Below, one piece after another: positions 1-7,402 of a stretch of 33,669 nucleotides of DNA. This stretch comes from Pelagophyceae sp. CCMP2097 (Eukaryota; Sar; Pelagophyceae). The stretch lies in contig MU657199.1 in assembly GCA_026770575.1 (NCBI GenBank), forward strand, positions 345,131-378,799, given 5' to 3'. The position numbers were made by a program, and so were the translations under genes. Under the pieces are notes generated by a model. It searched no databases, was not told the DNA's origin, and worked only from the letters and a program-made list of their open reading frames with translations. Within the stretch, counting starts at the first letter, position 1; each line of letters opens with the position of its first letter.

Positions 1-150
1 CGCGGCTGTCCACATCAGGGACACCACGTCCACATTAGGGTGGGCTCTAAAATCACGGTCCATATGAGGCATGAAGATGTCCATATCAGTGATGTCGGTG
101 ACCATATCAGTGACGCCACATTCCACATCAGTGAGGACGATCTCTGAGTC
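1..150. repeat. Degenerate short-repeat array (motif ATGTGGAC, minus orientation)
   Basis: The motif appears on the plus strand as variants of GTCCACATCAGTG or GTCCATATCAGTG, spaced irregularly by about 15 to 30 bases. The same motif returns in the opposite orientation at about 1770-1990, so the two arrays bracket the OTU-type gene. No coding capacity is evident. Confidence 0.6.
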
Positions 151-371
151 TCTTGCGTGACAGCGGCGGAGGAGTGATTCGTCGACGGCGGATAGGCTTA
201 GGTATAGATTTGGGGTTGCGTCGACGGAGGGGCGCGGCGAAGATGGCAGCGCAGCGGATGCCCTTGCGGGTCTGCGGGCGAGCGCAAGGAAGCACAGCCG
301 CCGCCGGCCGCGCGCCGGGCCGGTGGACACCGAGGCCCGTGCGGGAGCGCGACGGCGGCCTAGGGCGGGTC

Positions 372-1716
372 CTACTCGTCGGCGAAATCGTCTTCAAAGT
401 GGGCCTCGTCGTGCCCCTCGACGTCTTCGTCCGCTCGGTGCCACGACAGGGCGTTGTAGTGCGAGCCGTTGTAGATGAGGGCGATGTCTTCTTCAGCGAC
501 GACGGCCTCCCCTCTCGAGAACCCGACCATCCCCATCTTCTCGAGGTCGATGGAGATGAGCCCCGGCGGCGAGACGGTGCTCAGGTACTTCAACACGGTG
601 ACCTTCTCGACGTGCTGGCCGTCGACGACGCGCGACTCTTCAGTGGAGACCACGAAGACGTTGAGGCCGAACTCGATGGCGAAGCCCTTAATGTCCGTGG
701 CCTTGAGCCAGTACGATGGCGGGAGCGAGCCCATCTCGCGGAACGACTTCTTGTGCTTGTCGCCGCGGAGGCGCAGCGCCCTCTCGGCCTCCCGCCGCGG
801 CTTGCCCTGCTCGAGCAGCCGGTACTTCGTCTCGAACGCAAGCAGCGAGTCGATGTGCTTCGTGTAGATTTGCCCTAGCGCAGCGCGCACGTCTCCGGCC
901 GTCCAATCCTCCTCCGCCGAGATGATTTCGCGGTACATGGCGGCCAGAGAGTCGAAGCCGCAGAAGCCCGTCGACGGGGAGACAAACACCTCGGCCTCGA
1001 GGCGGTCGACCATGGCGCCCATGCCCTTGGTGAGAAAAACGATGTCGCCCCTCGTGGCGCCGGGCCCGAGGTTCGAGAACTGGTAGCTGGGCTCGACGGC
1101 GCCGTTGCCGCTCAACGACGCCGGCGCTCCGCGCGGTGGCGTCGCCGGCGCTTTCCCCGTCAGCCGCGGCGTACTCACGTCGGGGCCGGTCCGCGGCGGG
1201 TCGGAGTCGTCGAGCCAGTCGACGTCGACGTCGCCGAGCTTGAGGCGCGCGTCCACGCTCTCGGGTCGCGGATGCCGATAGACGCGCGGAAGTTGTCCTT
1301 CGACTTTGAGAGGCCACCGTCGAAGCTGCTCGCGAAGCCGTTCTTGAGGAAAATCTTGTCGTCCCGCGCCGCGATCTCAGTGATGTAGAGCTCGGCTGCC
1401 CACCTATTTGATGCTGCTCGATCCCCACCGAGGAACTGGGGGAACACTCGGAACATTATCAGACAAAGACGGACCTCGACTCGAACTCCATTTTGTCCCG
1501 GAGGCAGTGGTCGACCGTCTGCGAGAGCTCGAGGGGCTTGCGGCCATCGAGGCCAGCCTGCTGCGCGTTCTGATACGAGATGAGCTCATCGCTGTCCCCC
1601 TTCTTCCGGATCTTCTTCTGGCGCGACTTCGGCGGCATGTCCTCGTCGCTACCATCGCCGCCCTCCTCCGACGACGGGTACTTCTCGGCGCGCGCGGCGT
1701 CGCCGTCGTCGGACAT
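372..1716 (-). CDS. OTU-like cysteine protease (putative deubiquitinase), three exons
   Basis: OTU proteases cleave ubiquitin from proteins. The inferred model is exons 1716-1475, 1403-1305 and 1257-372, with introns of 71 and 47 nt that are GT..AG and phase-consistent, giving about 408 aa. The start is the ATG at 1716. The N-terminal half is charged and acidic/basic, with a Lys/Arg patch near residue 30. The catalytic part shows GFCGFDSLA, with the putative nucleophile Cys near 213 in the position of the family's DGNCLFRA motif. Near the C-terminus is a hydrophobic strand followed by IYNGSHYNAL, with the putative catalytic His near 380. Without the 47-nt intron the gene would need a one-base frameshift at about 1257-1268, so an assembly indel is the alternative. 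OTU assignment rests on these two motifs and their spacing; substrate is unknown. Short-repeat arrays lie on both sides. Confidence 0.6.
1404..1474 (-). other. Intron 1 of the OTU-like gene
   Basis: Donor GTCCGT and acceptor AAATAG. Removing 71 nt joins the frame ending after MEFES to the frame encoding WAAELYITEI, both in phase 2. Without it the upstream frame stops at once. Confidence 0.55.
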
Positions 1717-1744
1717 GAGGTCGCGCGTCTCAGGCCTATGCCAA

Positions 1745-2010
1745 ATGCTCTGTGAGAGCAGGGAAGGACGCGCTGATGTGGTGCCACGGACACCCACTGA
1801 CGTGGACACGCTCGCGACAAATGTGGACACGTGCACCCCCAATGTGGACAGGCTCCCCACTTATATGAACCCCCGTTCGACGAGGCATCCTCATGTGAAC
1901 AGCCGGGTAACTAATGTGGTCCAAGTTTTTTGCGATAGACACTAATGAGCTCCTCCGGATTTGATGTGCGACCAACGCCGACTAGATCTAATGTGCATTT
2001 GTCTCTCGGA
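1745..2010. repeat. Degenerate short-repeat array (motif ATGTGGAC, plus orientation)
   Basis: Copies of AATGTGGACA and variants recur every 20 to 30 bases, starting just upstream of the OTU-like start codon. The region from 1717 to 2163 holds no recognisable gene. The orientation is opposite to the array at 1-150. Confidence 0.6.
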
Positions 2011-2163
2011 ACTTGGCGCATGGCCAGTCTTGGGAGTGACTTTTCGAGGTCCTCTGTCGAGACGGGCAGGCCTCGCGCCTCGGCGGCACCCATGCCGTCT
2101 TTCGGCTCGAACGGACATGCGCATCGGGGATCATTCGTTATGGGAACGAGGCGCCCTTCCGCG

Positions 2164-3207
2164 TCACACAGCGCGCGCCGACGCGAGGAACGTCCCGAGG
2201 CGTTCGACCGCCGCCGCGGCGCCGGCGTGCCCCTTGGCTGCCGCGCGCTTGGAGAGGCGCAGCGCCTCGTCGAGGTCCTGCGGCATGCCTTCGCCGTTTG
2301 CGTGACACACGGCGAGGTTGAAGAGCGCGTTTGGGAAGCCCTGTGCCCCTGCGAGGCGGTACCACCGCACGGCCTCGTCGTACGACTGCGCCACACCCTT
2401 TCCTTCGTAGAACAGCGCGCCGAGACAGTATTGCGCATAAGGCAATCCTTGCTCGGCTGCGCGTCGGTACCACAGCGCGGCGGCCTTGAAGTCGATCTTG
2501 ACGCCGTAGCCGCACCCGTAGCAAATTCCTAGTCGCGACTGAGCTTCTGGACGACCTTGCGCGGCAGCGCGCTCGTACAGCTGGACCGCGCGCTTAACAT
2601 CCTGCTGGAGTCCCGTGCCACCATCACGGTACACGTCTCCGAGCATGATCTGCGCCATGGCGTTGCCCTTGTCCACGTGCTTCTGCAGCCGGCGCACCCA
2701 CTCGGCGTTCGACTCGGGGGCCGGCGATCGGCAGATCGGGCAGCGCTCGTCGTGCTGCCGGCACTTGATGTGGCAAGCCTTGCAAATCGTCTTGCAGCAG
2801 CACGATAAGAATGTTCTTCTATCACCTACGACTGGAAGCACGTCCAGGCAGATGGCACAAGTGCCGCGCCAGTCCGGCACGTCGTCGCGTGGCGCGCCGG
2901 CCTCTGCCTTCTTTGCCGCCCGAACAGCCGATAAGCGCGCCTTGGAACCGTCCGCCGGTGCAACGCCCTCGGCGATGGCCGGCTCCTCCTTGATCTTCAG
3001 CTTCGCCGGCATGAGCTCGTCGAGGAGGCGGTCCTGGAAGTCGGCGGCGAGCTGCTTGCACGCCTTGTTGTGCCCTCGTTTCCAGTCTACGAGCTGGCAC
3101 TTTTTGGAGCAGTAGTGGCGCGATTTGCACTTGGTGCAGTGCTTGCCGCCCGGCTCGTCGCAGACGCAGCAGGGCTTGGGCGCGGCGACCGGCGGTGGGG
3201 CGTTCAT
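2164..3207 (-). CDS. MYND zinc finger - RING finger - Sel1-repeat protein
   Basis: A single uninterrupted frame of 347 aa starts at an ATG. Residues 13-50 form a MYND-type zinc cluster, with Cys pairs spaced CxxC..CxxC..YCSKKC and ending in HNKAC. Residues 117-159 form a RING-like cluster starting CAIC and ending CPIC. From about 180 to 335 there are four Sel1/TPR-like helical repeats with the AxxxLGxxYxxGxGV pattern. RING domains usually recruit an E2 enzyme, while MYND and Sel1 repeats bind partners, so a ubiquitin-ligase adaptor role is likely but not shown. Repeated families of this architecture are, to my recollection, typical of pelagophyte genomes. The gene appears intact and intron-free. 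Substrates cannot be guessed. Confidence 0.85.
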   Translation of the reverse strand: MNAPPPVAAPKPCCVCDEPGGKHCTKCKSRHYCSKKCQLVDWKRGHNKACKQLAADFQDRLLDELMPAKLKIKEEPAIAEGVAPADGSKARLSAVRAAKKAEAGAPRDDVPDWRGTCAICLDVLPVVGDRRTFLSCCCKTICKACHIKCRQHDERCPICRSPAPESNAEWVRRLQKHVDKGNAMAQIMLGDVYRDGGTGLQQDVKRAVQLYERAAAQGRPEAQSRLGICYGCGYGVKIDFKAAALWYRRAAEQGLPYAQYCLGALFYEGKGVAQSYDEAVRWYRLAGAQGFPNALFNLAVCHANGEGMPQDLDEALRLSKRAAAKGHAGAAAAVERLGTFLASARAV

Positions 3208-3349
3208 AGATCCTGGATATCCCGGATGCAGTCCGTCGGCCGTGCGCGCCTCCAGCTGGACGTTTGAAGCCTCTCCCGATCCTCAATTGGGCCGGCCGGG
3301 GCCCGGGGATCCTCTGCGAGTTTCCGCAAAATTGGGAGGACGAGCGACT

Positions 3350-3447
3350 GACCGGGCTGCGTCCTCCCGGCGGTCGGGGCCAGGGAAGCCTCGAAGCTGA
3401 CCGGGCTGCGTCCTCCCGGCGGTCGGGGCCAGGGAAGCCTCGAAGCT
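3350..3447. repeat. Two exact tandem copies of a 49-bp unit
   Basis: Units at 3350-3398 and 3399-3447 are identical and begin GACCGGGCTGCGTCCTCCC. They lie in the 520-bp spacer between the MYND and RanBP2-type genes, where I see no coding region. A perfect 14-bp palindrome centred on AATT (GGTACAATTGTACC) lies at 3495-3508. Confidence 0.9.
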
Positions 3448-3729
3448 CTCGGACAACCGCCGGCGCGCTCGTGGCCGGCAGAGCCGCAAGGTGCGGTACA
3501 ATTGTACCGGCCGTGGGCCCGTGACAGCGGGCCTGGGCACGGTACGAACAATATCATGATCAATCGCGAACTCGTTTGGCGAGTGACGGACTGAGCCCGG
3601 CAGCTGAGCCGGAGGTCGAAGGCCACGCGGGATTCGCGGCCTCTGGAGAATATCTTTACGAAGGCCCCGCCGGCTCCCCGCACGCGCCGCGCTCGGCGGT
3701 CGGGCGCATCGGTGCCTTCAGTGGCCGGT

Positions 3730-4693
3730 TCAGTACGCGTCTCTCCCCTCTCGTCGACCGCCGCGCGCGGCGCCCTTCACCGCGCCGCACTTGAAGCACG
3801 TGGACCGCGTCTCGAAGCACGTCGTCTTGCATTTGGAGCAGAACCAGTCGCCTGGCCTGACCCCAGACGCCTAATCTCAGATGTCTAACGAGCTCTTATT
3901 CAAACGTGCACGGACCTGCGCAATCTTCTTGGCCTTTTCCCGCATCGAGTCGCGCTCGCTGGACCACGGCTTGGAGACGGGCATGGGGAGGCGCAGGCCC
4001 GGCTGCAGCGAGACCTGCGACGACGTTGTCTCTTCTCGCAACGGAGGCGAAAAAGCACTTACCCGCAGCGCCTCGACGTCGACGTTTCTGCCGGCGCGGT
4101 CCTGGAGCTCGCGGAGGACCTTGTGCTCGCCGTGGACCTTTTCCTTTTGGGCCTGGGTTAAGTCGTTGTAGTCTTGAAGCCGTAGCTCGCCTACGACGAA
4201 CGTTCATGATGTATACACTCGTGACGAACGACCGTCCGGCGGCGCAGAGGCACCCGCAAGTAGGCGTGTTGCGCGACTTCGCGGCATGCGGCCGCGGTCC
4301 CGGGTCTTCCCCGTTGTCGCCTCTGAATGATCACCGCGGCGGTCCCTGACACTCACCGATTCTCTTTAGGGCCTTTTTCAGCTTGCGCACACGCTTCGCC
4401 GCGACGGTCTCTTCGGCGGTGAGTTCGACGGCGTCGGCGTCGTCTTCCTCGTACTCGTCAGAAGCCGCGAAAGCCATAGCGTCGTCCTCATCGTCCGTTT
4501 CGTCGAAAGAGATCAAGTCGTCGTCGTCGTCGACGGACGCGCGCAACGCGCCGCGGTGCGGCGCCGGCGCGGCGGGCCGCACACAGCGCGTCGCCACGCG
4601 AAGCGTCTGCGGCTGCAGGCCGGTTGCGGTGCGGAGGTCGACGAGCGATGCCAATAGCGCCAGCAACCGCAGCGGGCCCGTAGAGTGCGTCAT
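3730..4693 (-). CDS. RanBP2-type zinc-finger protein with N-terminal targeting leader, four exons
   Basis: The model is exons 4693-4357, 4190-4063, 4014-3916 and 3870-3730. Donors are GTGAGT, GTAAGT and GTCCGT, acceptors all end in AG, and every phase closes, giving 234 aa. Residues 5-25 are hydrophobic like a signal peptide, followed by a basic, hydroxylated stretch and then a very acidic segment (about 54-90). That layout resembles a bipartite plastid leader, but no clear ASAFAP motif is seen. The last exon encodes GDWFCSKC and TCFKCGA, a W-x-C-x2-C-x10-C-x2-C RanBP2 finger that usually binds single-stranded RNA or ubiquitin. The middle exons are helical and charged. The start codon is 154 bp from the divergent PT-stalk gene. 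A minus-strand open frame of 724 codons runs through the neighbour and into exon 1, but is an artefact of its repeats. Organelle RNA metabolism is possible; unproven. Confidence 0.7.
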
Positions 4694-4847
4694 ATGGCGC
4701 TGCGACGCAGGGGGCGCCGCCGGCGTGAGACGCGACGGAAGCCCGGCGATAGGAGACTTCAAACGATCGCTAAAGAAGCGCTCCGCAAATACGCCCAACG
4801 CGCCATGGACGGCGCTGGCGCGCGCGGGCCGCGATGAGGCCGTGAAT
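4694..4847. promoter_or_regulatory. Shared divergent promoter region
   Basis: The 154 bp lie between the start codons of the RanBP2-type gene (minus) and the PT-stalk membrane protein (plus). Both promoters must lie here unless 5' UTRs overlap. No TATA box is evident, so this is positional inference only. Confidence 0.4.
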
Positions 4848-6881
4848 ATGCACCGGGCCTGCGTCTGGGTCGTGGTCCTGTCCGTTGCGTTGTCGCGGCG
4901 AGCGGCGACCGCAACGGCCGCACCGACGGCTATGCCGACGGCCGCGCCGACGGCGGCGCCGACGTCGATGCCGAGTGCCGCGCCGAGTGCCGCGCCGATG
5001 TTTGACTTCCCGACGCCAAAGCCGAATAGTGTCCCGACGAGCTTGCCGACGGCGCTGCCGTCGCTGGAACCGACGTTTTCGACGCGACCACCGACGTCCG
5101 GCACGCCACCCACGCTCTCACCGTCGGCCGTGCCGTCGGAATCGCATTCTCCGTCCGCGAGGCCCACCGCCGCGCCATCAAAGCACCCGACCGTGTCTTT
5201 GCAACCATCCGAGCACCCTTCAAAACTTCCAACACGGACGCCGTCAACGAATCCGACGTCGACTCCGACTCTGGACCCTTCGGCGGTGCCGACTTCAAAG
5301 CCGACTCTGGACCCAACGAGTTTCCCGACGTCGCACCCTTCCGCAGTGCCGACGCTTTCTACAGCGCCGACGATATCACCAAAACCGTCGTCTCTTCCAA
5401 CTTCCGTTCCGTCTACAGCGCCGACGACTTCCCCGCACCCGACGGTTGCGCCTTCGCCCGAGCCTTCGCCGAATCCGACGGCGGTGCCGACGGCGTTGCC
5501 GTCATTAAACCCGACGACTTCTGCACCTTCGAAGCTGCCGTCGCCGCACCCAACGCCGCCGCCCTCGGCCGCACCGTCGAGGCGACCTTCGCAACAACCG
5601 ACGCCGCAGCCCTCGGCGTCGCCGTCCGTCTCGAGCGCTCCGACGACGTCGCCCGCTCCTACGACGTCGCCGAGACCGTCGTCGCAGCCGTCCTCGCCGC
5701 CGTCGCCGCAACCTTCCTCGCCACCGACGCCGCAGCCGTCGCCCCAGCCGTCGGCGTCGCCGCTGCCGTCGGCATCGCCGAATCCGACATTAATGCCGTC
5801 TCGCCAGCCCACCGCAACGCCGTCATTTACGCCGTCATCACGCCCGTCCCTCAACCCGACGCCGCAGCCGTCGCGGACGCTGGCGCCGTCCCACTCGCCG
5901 ACGCTGCGCCCGACCGTGTCTTGGATGCCGTCGCCAGTGCCGACTTCACCGCAGGTCACGTTTGTGGAAATCCGGGGCCTGTCAATCATCTTCAAAGGTG
6001 GCTTCTCGGCCGAGGCGTTCGACGCCGCCCTCGAGTCGGCCTTCCGCGCCTCGCTGCGGAAGCCCGTCGTCTCGGCGGTCAGCTCGGCGGAGCAAGTGGT
6101 GGAAGTTGTTTGCACGTCCAAATCGTCGCAGAGGCGGCTCTCGGAGCGGCCCTCGGCAAGACGGTTGGACGTGCTGACGACGCGCATCGAGGAGCAGCGA
6201 CGGTTGGACGAGGCTGTAGTGACGCGCATCGATTTCGGCCTAGTTTTGAACTCGTTGTCCGAAAATTCGACGGTCTTCGAAACCGCCATAGACGACGTCA
6301 CGAACGCGCTTCTCGACGGGTCGTACGCCAAGCGGCTGGGCTCGGCCGATTTCCTGACGGAAAACTTCGAGACCGGGACGGTGCCGCCTTTTGGTGTCGT
6401 GGACGCTGCCACTTCCGTCAACTTCATACTCGCAAACGCAACTTTCGCCGTCTTCTCGGCCACTTCATCGCCGACGCCCGTGCCGACGCGTAGACCGAAG
6501 ACCACGGCTTTGACTTGGTTGGAGCGGGTGAAATTGTATTGGATGGTCTACGGCTTGGTCTACGGCGTCCCCGCCGTCGCCGTCATGCTCGGCCTCGCCG
6601 TCATCATCTGCTGCGCGAAGAGACACCGCGCCACTCTCACACGCATGAGACGCGGCGCCGTGGCCAAGGTCTACTGCGGCGCGCCGCTTCGAAGCGAAGC
6701 AGCGCCTCGCGCAGGGCTGTCCGTTTTCCGACGGGGCGTGAGCCGCGCTTCATCGTACTTCATCTCCGGCTGCGTCGAGTGGTACGAGATTGCGTCGTCG
6801 AACGCTCAGGAGCCGCACGAGACGCCGTGGCAAAAAAGGATCGCGTCCGAGGCCCGGCTAGCAGAAGACGGCGCCTTTTAA
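4848..6881 (+). CDS. Type I membrane protein with long Pro-Thr/Pro-Ser stalk
   Basis: The open frame extends upstream to 4383, but the ATG at 4848 is preferred because it begins a signal peptide (MHRACVWVVVLSVALSRRA). This gives 677 aa. Residues 23-365 are a low-complexity stalk of tetra- and hexapeptides of the PTxxPS type, as in stramenopile cell-surface proteins, probably heavily O-glycosylated. Residues 368-545 form a compact extracellular domain with a VEIRG..FKGGF start that I do not recognise. A single transmembrane segment lies at about 565-590 (YGVPAVAVMLGLAVIICC), followed by a basic stop-transfer and an 85-residue cytosolic tail. No intron is needed. A role in adhesion or wall contact is plausible from the architecture alone. 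Confidence 0.75.
   Translation: MHRACVWVVVLSVALSRRAATATAAPTAMPTAAPTAAPTSMPSAAPSAAPMFDFPTPKPNSVPTSLPTALPSLEPTFSTRPPTSGTPPTLSPSAVPSESHSPSARPTAAPSKHPTVSLQPSEHPSKLPTRTPSTNPTSTPTLDPSAVPTSKPTLDPTSFPTSHPSAVPTLSTAPTISPKPSSLPTSVPSTAPTTSPHPTVAPSPEPSPNPTAVPTALPSLNPTTSAPSKLPSPHPTPPPSAAPSRRPSQQPTPQPSASPSVSSAPTTSPAPTTSPRPSSQPSSPPSPQPSSPPTPQPSPQPSASPLPSASPNPTLMPSRQPTATPSFTPSSRPSLNPTPQPSRTLAPSHSPTLRPTVSWMPSPVPTSPQVTFVEIRGLSIIFKGGFSAEAFDAALESAFRASLRKPVVSAVSSAEQVVEVVCTSKSSQRRLSERPSARRLDVLTTRIEEQRRLDEAVVTRIDFGLVLNSLSENSTVFETAIDDVTNALLDGSYAKRLGSADFLTENFETGTVPPFGVVDAATSVNFILANATFAVFSATSSPTPVPTRRPKTTALTWLERVKLYWMVYGLVYGVPAVAVMLGLAVIICCAKRHRATLTRMRRGAVAKVYCGAPLRSEAAPRAGLSVFRRGVSRASSYFISGCVEWYEIASSNAQEPHETPWQKRIASEARLAEDGAF
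4915..5950 (+). repeat. Pro-Thr/Pro-Ser codon repeat region
   Basis: About one kilobase of degenerate 12- and 18-bp repeats (CCGACG and similar) encodes the stalk. The repeats keep several other frames open on both strands, so long overlapping frames here should not be called genes. Confidence 0.8.
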
Positions 6882-7402
6882 ATCAAACCCTCAGTGATCA
6901 AACAGCGCGGGGCAGGGGCAAGGGGAAGGGGAAGTTCGGAGGCGGAGGGCCGGAGGCGACGGACGGGCGCCAGGTCACCACCAAGCAGCCCCAGCCGCCT
7001 AGCCGCAGCCGACGAAAGCGTCGCCGCCGCCGCGTGGACGTTGGGCCCGCTCGCGCGTTCGTACGCGTGCTCCCGCGCGTCTTCTCTGTTCCAAAGGGTT
7101 TCAGAGGAGGACCTTGATACGATGCCCTCGACCCAGTGGCGCAGTGCCATCCCGGCTCGGACCGGCGGGCGCGCGATGGGCCCGCGAGTGGGCCGAGTTC
7201 GCGCTGAAGGGAAACAAGTTGATTAGACACTCTTAAGGGGGAACAAGTCGCCTTTGCGGAAACAAGTCGATACGGCCGCGGCTCCAGCGCGGCCGAGGCA
7301 AAGGCCCTGGAGTGGAGAAACATGAGGCAGGACGGCGGGTGCGGTGTCGGAAACGCCGCGCGGCGTCCTTCGGTGGCCGCCGTGGTCAAGGCACAAACAC
7401 TT
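6882..7402. other. Intergenic spacer, nothing recognised
   Basis: The 520 bp between the PT-stalk stop codon and the histidine kinase stop codon are convergent 3' flanks. I see no domain motif, RNA gene or strong repeat. Confidence 0.5.

Noticed and set aside
4383..4847. Upstream extension of the PT-stalk frame
   Set aside because: It is antisense to exon 1 of the divergent gene and lies before a clear signal peptide, so the downstream ATG is the better start.
4331..6505. 724-codon open frame on the minus strand across the PT-stalk gene
   Set aside because: It is open because the Pro-Thr codon repeats read as Gly/Asp/Val on the other strand. Only its last 121 codons overlap a supported exon (the RanBP2-type gene), which has its own ATG and splice site.
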